A model generated the notes under the pieces. The model worked only from the letters and a program-made list of their open reading frames with translations, had not been told where the DNA came from and made no database searches. Below, piece after piece: positions 48,885 to 57,695 of a stretch of DNA of 64,000 nt (position 1 is the stretch's first letter; every line of letters starts with the position of its first letter). The stretch covers positions 1 to 64,000 of the forward strand of contig CAUGJE010000006.1 in assembly GCA_959599915.1 (NCBI GenBank). The letters are read 5' to 3'. A program made the position numbers and the translations under genes. This DNA is from an uncultured Collinsella sp. (lineage in GTDB: Bacteria; Actinomycetota; Coriobacteriia; Coriobacteriales; Coriobacteriaceae).

Positions 48885-50689
48885 AGCCCAACAACACCAC
48901 CGTCAGCGACAACACCGAAAACGGAGCGCATAACATGGTCAAGCTCACTATCGATAATTGCGAGGTCGTGGTTCCCGAGCACACCACGATCCTGGATGCG
49001 GCCAAGTCCGCCGGCATCCAGATTCCCACCCTGTGCTACCTGCGCGATCTAAACGAGATCGGCGGCTGCCGCGTATGCGTGGTCGAGGTTGAGGGCTGCG
49101 ACCAGCTGGTTGCCGCCTGCAACAACTACGTGCTCGACGGCATGGTGGTCCACACAAACAGCCCCAAGGCCCGCGAGGCGCGTCGCACCAACGTGCAGCT
49201 GCTGCTGTCCCAGCACGACTCGCGCTGTACGAGCTGTGTGCGCAGTGGTAACTGCAACCTGCAGACCATCGCCAACGACCTGGGTATCTTCTATCTGCCG
49301 TACGAGCAGCACCTGGCGCGCGAGGGCTGGGATTTCGATTTTCCCATCATCCGCGAAAACGACAAGTGCATTAAATGCATGCGCTGCATCAAGGTGTGCG
49401 AGAGCGTGCAGGGACTAGGGATTTGGGACCTGACCAACCGCGCCACGCATACCGCCGTGGGTACCCGCGGGCGCGCGCCGATCGGCAAGACCGATTGCGT
49501 CGCGTGCGGCCAGTGCATTACGCATTGCCCGACGGGCGCACTGCGCGAGCGCGACGATACCGAGGCCGTGTTTGACGCGCTCGCTAATCCCGACAAGATC
49601 GTGCTGGTGCAGATCGCGCCTGCCGTGCGCAGCGCCTGGGGCGAGGAGCTCGGCATTCCGCGCGAGGAAGCCACCGTTGAGCGCTTGGCCTGCGCACTGC
49701 GCCGCGTGGGCTTTGAGTACGTGTTCGACACCGACTTCTCGGCCGACCTCACCATTATGGAGGAGGGCTCCGAGCTGCTCGAGCGTCTGGGCGCTGCCTC
49801 CGAGGGCGAGGGCGACAGCCGCGGCTGGCCCATGTTCACGAGTTGCTGCCCGGGCTGGGTGCGCTTTGTGAAGGCGCGCTATCCGGCGTTTGTCGACAGC
49901 CTGTCCACGTCCAAGTCGCCGCAGCAGATGTTCGGCGCCATTGCCAAGACGTACTACGCCAAGGTGCTGGGCGTGGAGCCCGAGCGCCTGTTTGTGGTGT
50001 CCGTTATGCCGTGTACGGCCAAGAAGGCCGAGTGTGCGCTGCCGAGCATGGTGGGCGAGGGCGGTGCGCCCGACGTGGACGTTGCGCTGACGGTGCGCGA
50101 GATGGTGCGCATGATCCGCGCGAGCCACGTGAGCGTGGACACGCTGGTTGAGGAGCCGCTCGATACGCCGCTGGGCTTTGGCACGGGCGCGGGCGTGATC
50201 TTTGGTGCCACGGGCGGCGTGATGGAGGCCGCCGTGCGCTCGGGCTACTACCTGGTGACGGGCAAGAACCCCGATGCGGATTTCTTTACCGACGTGCGTG
50301 GCCTGGATGGCTGGAAGGAAGCCGTCGCCGATATCGATGGCACCAAGGTGCGCGTCGCCGTGGCGCACGGGCTGGGCAACGCCGCCCGCCTGCTCGACGC
50401 GATTCGCGACGGCCGCGTGAGCTATGACTTCGTTGAGGTCATGGCGTGCCCGGGCGGCTGCGTCGGTGGCGGCGGTCAGCCCATCCACGACGGCTGCGAG
50501 CTGGCAGCCGAGCGCGGTCAGGTGCTGTGGGGCCTGGATGCCGCTGCGGACATTCGCTTCTCGCACGAGAACCCCGATGTTCAGGCGTGCTACCGCGAGT
50601 TTTTGGGCGCGCCGCTCTCGCCGCTGGCCGAGGAGTTGCTGCATACCGACCATCACGCCTGGTCGATGCCTAACGAGGGGAAGTGCTAG
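48878..50689 (+). CDS. hydA: [FeFe] hydrogenase, NADH-linked type catalytic subunit
   Basis: The 603-residue protein has a 2Fe-2S domain (Cys53, 64, 67, 81), a His-Cys3 4Fe-4S site (HDSRCTSCVRSGNC), two ferredoxin-type clusters (CIKCMRCIKVC; CVACGQCITHCP) and the H-cluster motifs TSCCPGW, MPCTAKKAE and MACPGGCVGGGG. It makes or uses H2. Start ATG 48878 overlaps the previous stop and has GGAGGGAGGA; an alternative ATG at 48935 has a weaker site. The gene lacks a separate HydB or HydC neighbour; the upstream chimera replaces them. Followed two bases later by an ABC binding protein gene. Confidence 0.95.
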   Translation: MVEPNNTTVSDNTENGAHNMVKLTIDNCEVVVPEHTTILDAAKSAGIQIPTLCYLRDLNEIGGCRVCVVEVEGCDQLVAACNNYVLDGMVVHTNSPKAREARRTNVQLLLSQHDSRCTSCVRSGNCNLQTIANDLGIFYLPYEQHLAREGWDFDFPIIRENDKCIKCMRCIKVCESVQGLGIWDLTNRATHTAVGTRGRAPIGKTDCVACGQCITHCPTGALRERDDTEAVFDALANPDKIVLVQIAPAVRSAWGEELGIPREEATVERLACALRRVGFEYVFDTDFSADLTIMEEGSELLERLGAASEGEGDSRGWPMFTSCCPGWVRFVKARYPAFVDSLSTSKSPQQMFGAIAKTYYAKVLGVEPERLFVVSVMPCTAKKAECALPSMVGEGGAPDVDVALTVREMVRMIRASHVSVDTLVEEPLDTPLGFGTGAGVIFGATGGVMEAAVRSGYYLVTGKNPDADFFTDVRGLDGWKEAVADIDGTKVRVAVAHGLGNAARLLDAIRDGRVSYDFVEVMACPGGCVGGGGQPIHDGCELAAERGQVLWGLDAAADIRFSHENPDVQACYREFLGAPLSPLAEELLHTDHHAWSMPNEGKC

Positions 50690-50691
50690 CG

Positions 50692-51747
50692 ATGCGCGCG
50701 TTTGATGTTGAGATGACGCGCCGGGGGTTTGCCTCGGCGCTCGCCGTGGGCGCGTTGTCGCTTGCGCTCGCGGGCTGTGGCGGCGGGGCTGTCGGTGCCG
50801 GGCCCGCCGCGGGCTCGGCTGCCACGGACGGCGCCGGTGCTGCTGCGGAGCCGGTCGAGGTGCACGTCGCCTCGCTCAAGGGACCGACCTCGATTGGCCT
50901 GGTGCAGTTTATGGACCAGGCTGCCGATGGCGAGACGGACAATGAGTTCGACTTTGCGATCAACACTGCCGCCGACGAGATCGTGCCCAAGGTCATTCAG
51001 GGCGATATCGACATTGCCCTGGTGCCAGCCAACGTGGCGAGCGTGCTCTACAACAAGACCGAGGGCGCGGTGCAGGTCATCGACATCAACACGCTGGGTG
51101 TGCTGAACGTGGTGACGGGTAACGCGGACGTTACTTCGTTTGGCGACCTGGCGGGCCGTACCGTCTACATGACGGGCAAGGGCACCACGCCGGAGTACGT
51201 CATGAACTACCTGCTGGAGCGCGCGGGCCTGACCGGCCAGGTGACGCTTGAGTTTAAGAGCGAGCCCACCGAAGTGCTGTCGGAGCTGCTTGCCGATCCG
51301 TCTGCCGTGGGCGTGCTGCCCGAGCCGTTCAAGACCGCTGCCATCGCCAAGAGCGAGGGCAAGCTGTCGGCACCGGTGAGCCTGACCGATGTGTGGGATG
51401 AGCTGGCGGGTGACACGGGTTCGCGCTTGCTGACGGGTGTGACCGTGGTGCGCCGCGCGTTTGCCGAGGAACATCCCGAGGCCGTGGCGGAGTTCTTGAG
51501 CTGCCATGCGGCGAGCGTTAAGGCTGTCAATGCGGCGCCAGCAGACTGGGCGCAGGCCGTGGTCGATGCCGGCATCGTGGATAACGCCAAGATCGCCGAG
51601 AAGGCGATTCCCGGGTGCATGCTTGTCTGCCAGACGGGCAAGGATATGAAGGCGGCACTTAGCGGGTATCTGCAGGTGCTGTCCGACGCGGACGCGAGTG
51701 CCGTGGGTGGTAAACTTCCGGCTGACGATTTCTACTACATGGAGTAG
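50692..51747 (+). CDS. ABC-type substrate-binding lipoprotein (SsuA/THI5-like)
   Basis: The 351-residue protein has a twin-arginine-like start (MTRRGFAS) and lipobox LALAGC with Cys29, so it is likely lipidated at the outer face of the membrane. The mature part is a periplasmic-binding-protein-like fold (LKGPTSIGLVQFM, DIALVPANVASVLYN, GTTPEYVMNYLLERAGL) as in sulfonate, nitrate or thiamine-precursor transporters. Ligand unknown. It lies two bases after hydA and three before the fused permease-ATPase. Confidence 0.88.
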   Translation: MRAFDVEMTRRGFASALAVGALSLALAGCGGGAVGAGPAAGSAATDGAGAAAEPVEVHVASLKGPTSIGLVQFMDQAADGETDNEFDFAINTAADEIVPKVIQGDIDIALVPANVASVLYNKTEGAVQVIDINTLGVLNVVTGNADVTSFGDLAGRTVYMTGKGTTPEYVMNYLLERAGLTGQVTLEFKSEPTEVLSELLADPSAVGVLPEPFKTAAIAKSEGKLSAPVSLTDVWDELAGDTGSRLLTGVTVVRRAFAEEHPEAVAEFLSCHAASVKAVNAAPADWAQAVVDAGIVDNAKIAEKAIPGCMLVCQTGKDMKAALSGYLQVLSDADASAVGGKLPADDFYYME

Positions 51748-51750
51748 CCC

Positions 51751-53127
51751 GTGCGCGCGTTTGCTCGACAAATGACAGAGGGTATGAAGGCGGTGGCGGC
51801 AGCAGGTGCCGTCGCCGCCTTTTGGCTTGCCGCGTGGATGCTGGTGGCGGCGCTGGTGGCGCAGCCGCTGATCTTGCCGGGGCCGGGTGCTGTCGTGGCG
51901 GCGTTGTTGCGGCTGGTATGCGCTGTCGGTACCTGGGCGATTTTGGCGGGCTCGGGCGTACGGATTCTGGGCGGGCTGGCTCTTGCCGCGGTATGCGGCG
52001 GTTTGTTGGCCGGGATTTCTGTACGGTCGCGGGCGTTTGCCCGCTTGGCGGCGCCGGCACTTTCGTTTGTGAAGGCGACGCCGGTTGCCTGCGTGGTGGT
52101 CCTGCTGCTCATTTGGCTGGGGTCGGCACGTGTGAGCATCGCGGCGGTCTTTTTGATGGCGCTGCCGGGCGTATATTTCTCACTGGTCGAAGGCTTGTCG
52201 CAGGTGGATAAGCCACTGGAGCAGATGTTTCGTCTGCATGGCGTGCGGGGCTGGCGACTGTTTTGCGCCCACACCTGGCGCGAAGTCCTGCCGTTTGTGC
52301 TTTCGTGTGCGCGTGCCGTGATCGGCATGAGCTGGAAGGCCGGTGTGGCAGCCGAGCTGATCGGCATGGCGGTGGGCACCGTGGGTGAGCGCATCTATCA
52401 GGCGAAGCTTTTGATTGAGACGGCCGACCTGCTGGCTTGGACCGTGCTGGTCGTTGCCGCCTCGTGGGCGTGTGAGCGCGTGCTAGTGTGGCTGCTGCGG
52501 GTTTCGGGGCCCGTGGCGTGGCATGTTGCCGTGCGGGCGCATGGGCATGGATTGCGTGGGCGTGCGGGGGCTGCGAGCGATGGCACTTCAGCGGAGCTTG
52601 CGCTTGCCGTGGGCGATCGCGCGCCCTGGGCGCCGGCGCTGGATGGTCTGGTGCTCAACGTGCCCGCGGGTGGGCGTATCTGTGTGATGGGCGCTTCGGG
52701 CATGGGCAAGTCGACGCTGCTTTCGTTGGCAGCGGGGGAGTGCGCGCCGTGCTCGATGGTGTTTCAGGATGCTCGCTTGGTCGAGTCCGCCGCGGCGCTG
52801 GATAACGTGCTAGTGTGCGCCGATGCACGCGTGGACGCCTCGAGTGCTGCGGCCCTGTTGCGCCTGCTGGTGCCGGGGGTCGATGTACATGCTCGCGTGG
52901 CCGAGCTTTCGGGCGGGCAGCGCCGTCGCGTCGAGATCGCTCGAGCCCTGCTGTGCCCGGGCGGCGCGGTGATTCTTGACGAGCCCTTTACCGGTTTAGA
53001 TACCGCTGCGCGCGACGCATGCGCCGAGGTCGTGCTCGACTTGCTCGACGGCCGTATGCTGCTGCTTGCCTCGCACGATGTCGCCGACGCTCAGGCCCTC
53101 GATATCTCGGACATCATCACGCTCTAA
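51751..53127 (+). CDS. ABC transporter permease fused to its ATPase
   Basis: One 458-residue chain holds a BPD-type permease (residues ~1-255; about six spans with the EAA-like loop FRLHGVRGWRLFCAHTW near 160-176). It also holds a small ABC domain: Walker A GASGMGKS (314-321), Gln339, LSGGQ (386-390), VILDEP (407-412) and His442. In SsuABC/TauABC relatives these are two proteins. The ABC domain is short (~180 residues) but keeps all catalytic motifs. GTG start at 51751 with GGAG about 7 bases before it. It is the last gene of the hydrogenase operon, and with the binding protein would import an unknown small molecule. Confidence 0.85.
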   Translation: MRAFARQMTEGMKAVAAAGAVAAFWLAAWMLVAALVAQPLILPGPGAVVAALLRLVCAVGTWAILAGSGVRILGGLALAAVCGGLLAGISVRSRAFARLAAPALSFVKATPVACVVVLLLIWLGSARVSIAAVFLMALPGVYFSLVEGLSQVDKPLEQMFRLHGVRGWRLFCAHTWREVLPFVLSCARAVIGMSWKAGVAAELIGMAVGTVGERIYQAKLLIETADLLAWTVLVVAASWACERVLVWLLRVSGPVAWHVAVRAHGHGLRGRAGAASDGTSAELALAVGDRAPWAPALDGLVLNVPAGGRICVMGASGMGKSTLLSLAAGECAPCSMVFQDARLVESAAALDNVLVCADARVDASSAAALLRLLVPGVDVHARVAELSGGQRRRVEIARALLCPGGAVILDEPFTGLDTAARDACAEVVLDLLDGRMLLLASHDVADAQALDISDIITL

Positions 53128-53342
53128 ATACTAACTCAGCAACAAAATGATTCGTTTTCCTCCGCTCCCATGGGGTCGGGTGTGCTATTCTATCTGCGGG
53201 GTAATACTTAGGAATACCAAGTAATACCAACGCAGCAGAAACAAACTCCGGATGCGGGCCAATCGGGTTGCCTTCACAGCCCGTCGCCCAGCCGCGTGGC
53301 CCGCATCTATCCGCACCACCGTCGTTTCAAAAAGGAAGCGCC

Positions 53343-53546
53343 ATGGCAGAACACATGACCCCGGTTGTCGCGAAGGTCTTGCCCGAGGAAAAGGCGGCCT
53401 TCGCGGCGGCAACCCAGCTCGTGGGCACCACGCCGTCCAACGCCATCCGCATGTTTATCGCCGCGTTCAATCGCTGCGGCACCTTCCCGTTCGACATTTC
53501 ACCCAACGGGGCTTTTGGCGCTGCGCCCGATTCTCATCAACAATGA
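53343..53546 (+). CDS. RelB/DinJ-family antitoxin-like protein without a toxin gene
   Basis: The 67-residue protein has the ribbon-helix-helix pattern of DinJ/RelB (AAFAAATQLVGTTPSNAIRMFIAAFNR) and the family end TFPFDI. AAGGAAGCG precedes the ATG; it stops with TGA. Upstream, AATACC repeats (around 53203, 53213 and 53222) may be its operator. The next gene is a CPBP protease and no YafQ/RelE-like toxin ORF is seen on either strand nearby, so it is an orphan, or controls other genes. Confidence 0.78.
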   Translation: MAEHMTPVVAKVLPEEKAAFAAATQLVGTTPSNAIRMFIAAFNRCGTFPFDISPNGAFGAAPDSHQQ

Positions 53547-53580
53547 CTGTCCCCAAGTGCCGGGTTTTGAGGAGGTTGGC

Positions 53581-54492
53581 ATGCTCAATGCGCTGGTTTG
53601 GGCGCTTGCCTGTTTTGGTGTCGTCGCTGCCGATATTGCCCTGAGCATTGTTTTGTTCTCCGCGCTGGACATCGTGTCGGCACTGACGGGTTTCCCGATC
53701 GACAATCTCGATATTCAATGGTTTCAGGCCGCCGCTCAGACGGCGTCGTTTTTGATGGCGCTGCTGTGGTGGCGCTATCTGTGGCCCCGCTCCTTCATGG
53801 CGCGCCGGCAAGGTGAACGCCCGCTCGGCGGGGGAGCAAATGCTGCATGGAAGCGCATCGCATACGTTGTCGTGATCGGCCTATCCATGCAGGTGGTCAT
53901 TAGCTACCTATGCGACGGCGTGCTGTCGCTGCTGCCCGAGGTTGCGGCGGACTATAGCGAGCTCGTCGAGGAAACAGGCTTGGGCGATACCAACCTTCTT
54001 GCCGTCCTGACCACGGTGCTCGGCGCCCCATTTTGTGAAGAGCTGCTGGTGCGCGGCATTATTTTTGAGTTTTCGCTCCGAGCGTTTAATCCGCAGTGCC
54101 GCCCACTTTGGAGGTGCCGGCGTCGTGTGAGCGCGCAGAGTGGCGCCATGGTGCCCTGGGCGGCCCCAAGCACGTGGGGTATCGCCGCGGCGATTGTGCT
54201 GCAGGCGGCGATCTTCGGTTTTATGCACATGAATTGGGTACAGGGTTGCTACGCGGGTGCCGCCGGCCTCATCTTTGGTTGGGTGCTCGTGACGACTGGA
54301 AAGCTCCGCTACACGATCCTGCTGCACTTTGCCTTTAATGCCGGGTCGTATTTCATGACGTTGCTCTGGTTTGTGAACACACCGTTCGACGTGATAATCA
54401 CGGTCGCTATCGCCGGCGTCATCCTCGTTGAGGCAATGCGCTCGCTGCGCCACGCGTGTGGGATGGACGCAGCGAGCGCACCGCTGCCCTAG
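53581..54492 (+). CDS. CPBP-family intramembrane metalloprotease (CAAX protease-like)
   Basis: The 303-residue membrane protein has the CPBP (ABI) motifs: CEELLVRGIIFE, FGFMHMN and LHFAFN, on separate hydrophobic helices. Such proteins are linked to prenyl-protein processing or bacteriocin self-immunity. The best start is ATG 53581, with GAGGAGG. It ends tail-to-tail with the YgiQ gene, sharing 4 bases. Confidence 0.85.
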   Translation: MLNALVWALACFGVVAADIALSIVLFSALDIVSALTGFPIDNLDIQWFQAAAQTASFLMALLWWRYLWPRSFMARRQGERPLGGGANAAWKRIAYVVVIGLSMQVVISYLCDGVLSLLPEVAADYSELVEETGLGDTNLLAVLTTVLGAPFCEELLVRGIIFEFSLRAFNPQCRPLWRCRRRVSAQSGAMVPWAAPSTWGIAAAIVLQAAIFGFMHMNWVQGCYAGAAGLIFGWVLVTTGKLRYTILLHFAFNAGSYFMTLLWFVNTPFDVIITVAIAGVILVEAMRSLRHACGMDAASAPLP

Positions 54493-56615
54493 TTGCGACG
54501 CCCGCCTCCGTTGGCGCCCTGACGCCCCTGGGCCGCGCGATTACGCCCGGCAGTGTTCTGTGCACGCGACATGCCGCCGTGCCCCTTGCTGCCTTTGGGT
54601 CCCTTGCCGCCAGCACCGCCGTGGGCCTTGCCGCCCTTCTTGCCGGTGCCATGCCCACCGCCAGCAGACGTCTCGCCCGGGCGCGGCGGCACGGGGCGGA
54701 TTAGACAGTGTTTGGTGTAGCCGATCAGGTCACGACGTCCGGCTTTTTCCAGCGCCTCGCGTACCAGCTTGTAGTTCTCGGGTTTGCGATACTGGATGAG
54801 CGCACGCTGCATGGCCTTTTCGTGCGGGTCGCGCGCCACATAGATCGGCTCCATGGTGCGTGGGTCCACGCCGGTGTAGTACATGCAGGTCGACATGGTG
54901 GACGGTGTGGGGTAGAAGTCCTGCACCTGTTCGGGCATGTAGCCCATGTCGCGTACGGCCTCGGCCAGGTCCACAGCTTCCTTCATCGTTGAACCGGGGT
55001 GGCTCGAGATTAGGTATGGCACTACGTACTGCTTGAGTCCGTATTCGCGGTTCAAGCGTTCAAATTTACGGCAGAACGCGTCGTAGACGGCGCGGCTCGG
55101 TTTGCCCATCACGGACAGCACCGCGTCGCTCACGTGCTCGGGTGCTACGCGCAGCTGGCCCGAGACGTGATGCTCCAGCAGCTCGCGCAAAAACTCGTCC
55201 GAGGCGTCGGCCATGGTGTAGTCAAAGCGTATGCCGCTGCGGACGAAGACCTTCTTGACGCCCGGCAGCTGGCGCAGATCGCGCAGCAGCTGCGTGTAGC
55301 CGCTCTCGTCGACCACCATGTTCTTGCACACACTCGGCCACAGACAGCGCTTGTTCTTGCACACGCCGTGCTTGAGCTGCTTGTCGCAGGCCGGACGGCT
55401 AAAGTTGGCCGTCGGTCCACCCACGTCGTTGATGTAGCCCTTAAACTCGGGATCGTGCGTGAGCAGCTCGGCCTCGCGCATGATCGAGTCGTGGCTGCGC
55501 ATCTGCAGTACGCGGCCCTGGTGGAAGGTGAGGGCGCAAAACGAGCACTCGCCAAAACAGCCGCGGTTGGAGCTAATGGAAAATTTGATTTCGGCAAAGG
55601 CCGGCACGCCGCCCGTTGCGTCGTAGTCGGGATGCCAATCGCGTGCGTAGGGGAGTTCGGCAACCTCGTCCATCTCGTCTGTGGTGAGTGTTGCCGATGG
55701 CGGGTTCTGCACCACATAGACGCTGTTGGGGTAGGGCTCTACCAGACGATGCCCGGTGATGGGGTCCATGTTCTGCTGCTGCACATTAAAGCTGCGCGCG
55801 TAGTTGAGCTTGTCGGCGGTAAGGTCGTCCCAGCTGGGCAGCAGGTCGTAGTCGTAGACCTCGTCGAGCGAACCCGTGCGGTAGACGGTACCGTTGATGT
55901 AGGTGATCTGATCGACAGGCAGTCCGGCATCGAGCGCGTCGGCGATCTCGACAATCGCGTGCTCGCCCATGCCGTAGATGAGGATGTCGGCGCCCGAGTC
56001 GAGCAGTACCGAGCGCTTGAGCTTGTCCTGCCAGTAGTCGTAGTGGGCCAGACGACGCAGGCTCGCCTCGATGCCGCCGATGATAATGGGGGCGTCCTTG
56101 AACGTTTGGCGGATGAGGTTGCCGTAGACCGTGACGGCGCGGTTGGGGCGGTGACCCTCCTCGCCACCAGGGGTATAGGCGTCGGTGTGGCGGCGGTGCT
56201 TGGTCACCGAATAGTGGTTGACCATGGAGTCCATGTTGCCGGCGCTGGCGAGAAAGCCCAGGCGTGGCTCGCCAAGCACCGTGATGCTGGCGGGGTCGGT
56301 CCAGTTGGGCTGACAGATAATGCCCACTTTGTAGCCGTGCGCGTCGAGGACGCGGCTGATGATGGCCATGCCAAAGCTAGGGTGGTCCACGTAGGCGTCG
56401 CCGCAGATGTAGACAAAGTCGCACTGGTCCCAGCCGCGCGCGTCCATATCGGCGCGGCTGACGGGGAGGAACTTGTCGCGGCCCGGACGCCAGGGGCGGA
56501 CGGGTGTCGCCTTGACGGTTGTGGCCTGTGCCTTACCGCCGCGCTTTCGCTGCTGGCCCTGTTTGCCCTGCTGACTGCGCTGGTTGTTCTGAGCGTGCTG
56601 AGGCTTTTTTGCCAC
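54489..56615 (-). CDS. YgiQ-family radical SAM protein
   Basis: The 708-residue protein has the YgiQ N-terminal domain (FLPVSRADMDARGWDQCDFVYICGDAYVDHPSFG) and a radical SAM core with the 4Fe-4S motif at Cys353, 357 and 360 (GCFGECSFC). The family C-terminal half includes VFVRSGIRFDY and FYPTPSTMSTCMYYTG. The last ~70 residues are Gly/Lys-rich. The reaction is unknown. GTG at 56615 follows GGGAGGGATC; the longer open frame to 56783 has no start signal. Confidence 0.92.
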   Translation of the reverse strand: MAKKPQHAQNNQRSQQGKQGQQRKRGGKAQATTVKATPVRPWRPGRDKFLPVSRADMDARGWDQCDFVYICGDAYVDHPSFGMAIISRVLDAHGYKVGIICQPNWTDPASITVLGEPRLGFLASAGNMDSMVNHYSVTKHRRHTDAYTPGGEEGHRPNRAVTVYGNLIRQTFKDAPIIIGGIEASLRRLAHYDYWQDKLKRSVLLDSGADILIYGMGEHAIVEIADALDAGLPVDQITYINGTVYRTGSLDEVYDYDLLPSWDDLTADKLNYARSFNVQQQNMDPITGHRLVEPYPNSVYVVQNPPSATLTTDEMDEVAELPYARDWHPDYDATGGVPAFAEIKFSISSNRGCFGECSFCALTFHQGRVLQMRSHDSIMREAELLTHDPEFKGYINDVGGPTANFSRPACDKQLKHGVCKNKRCLWPSVCKNMVVDESGYTQLLRDLRQLPGVKKVFVRSGIRFDYTMADASDEFLRELLEHHVSGQLRVAPEHVSDAVLSVMGKPSRAVYDAFCRKFERLNREYGLKQYVVPYLISSHPGSTMKEAVDLAEAVRDMGYMPEQVQDFYPTPSTMSTCMYYTGVDPRTMEPIYVARDPHEKAMQRALIQYRKPENYKLVREALEKAGRRDLIGYTKHCLIRPVPPRPGETSAGGGHGTGKKGGKAHGGAGGKGPKGSKGHGGMSRAQNTAGRNRAAQGRQGANGGGRRN

Positions 56616-56865
56616 GATCCCTCCCGGTGTTTGTATGCTGCACGTAATTGTAACCAGTCTTTTTAGGACGGGGCTAAAAAGACTGGTGGAGTACACGAGG
56701 TCTCGGGTGTCGGTGCCGCGCCCGCCGTTTGTTTCCAGACTGTGTATCTGCGCGTTGGAGAACCCGTCTCGCGCGCACGCCATGTTGTCAATGGGTTACA
56801 GTATGAACGGCGGCTATGTCTCCGCCAACGCACGAGAGGGTCGTCAACAAGGAGGATGCACGACG

Positions 56866-57585
56866 ATGCAGCGTGCCAAACAGATATCGGAGTCCATTGA
56901 GCTGGGCATCATCTTGGCGCTCGCCGGTGGCTTTATGGATGTGTATTCGTACATTGGGCGCGACCATGTTTTCGCCAACGCGCAGACGGGCAACATCCTG
57001 CTGGTGGGCGTGAGCATCTCGGAGGGCAATTGGGCACTTGCGGGGCGTTACTTCTTCCCTGTGGTTTCGTTTGCTGTGGGCATTATGCTTGCCGACCTGG
57101 TACACGAGCGGTTTGGCAGTGTGATTCACTGGCGCCAGGTGACGGTGTTCTTTGAAGCCGTCATCTTGCTGGGCGTGAGCTTTATCCCCGGTGGCGGTTA
57201 CAACCTGCTCGCCAACTGCCTTACTTCGTTTGCCTGCGGTATGCAGGTCGAGAGCTTCCGCAAGATTCATGGACACGGCATCGCCACGACCATGTGTATC
57301 GGCAACCTCCGTAATGCCTTGCAAAACGTGGACGATTACATCATTACCCACAAGCGCGGCTTTTTGGAAAACGGCCTGCTGTACTTTGGTGTGATCTTTA
57401 CCTTTGTGTTTGGCGCCGTGCTGGGCAATTGGTGCATTGAACGCATGGGCCTGCACGCCATTGCGGTGGCGAGCGTGCTGCTGTTTATCGCGTTTGCCAT
57501 CATGTTTATCGATCGCGAACGCGACTTGCACAGGAAATGGGCCCGCATCATAGCTGACTGGCAGACCACGAGTCTTAAGCGCTAA
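56866..57585 (+). CDS. YoaK-family (DUF1275) membrane protein
   Basis: The 239-residue protein has about six membrane segments and the family motifs LALAGGFMDVYSYI, NAQTGNILLVGVS and ACGMQVESFRK...TMCIGNLRN. Function is unknown. ATG 56866 has AAGGAGG 9 bases upstream; an open frame from 56635 lacks a start signal. It is the last GC-rich gene before the AT-rich island. Confidence 0.88.
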   Translation: MQRAKQISESIELGIILALAGGFMDVYSYIGRDHVFANAQTGNILLVGVSISEGNWALAGRYFFPVVSFAVGIMLADLVHERFGSVIHWRQVTVFFEAVILLGVSFIPGGGYNLLANCLTSFACGMQVESFRKIHGHGIATTMCIGNLRNALQNVDDYIITHKRGFLENGLLYFGVIFTFVFGAVLGNWCIERMGLHAIAVASVLLFIAFAIMFIDRERDLHRKWARIIADWQTTSLKR

Positions 57586-57695
57586 GGTGCATGTTTGTAA
57601 TGACAAGATTTGACGTCAGCATAGCGTGCTGCTTGAGGCTATAGAATAAAAATGCCATCTTTCTAGCTATAATTATTAGTTGAGGGGATGGACAT

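Noticed and set aside
56635..56865. N-terminal extension of the YoaK-family protein
   Set aside because: The extra 77 residues precede the strong AAGGAGG-ATG start, have no ribosome binding site and overlap the leader of the YgiQ gene.
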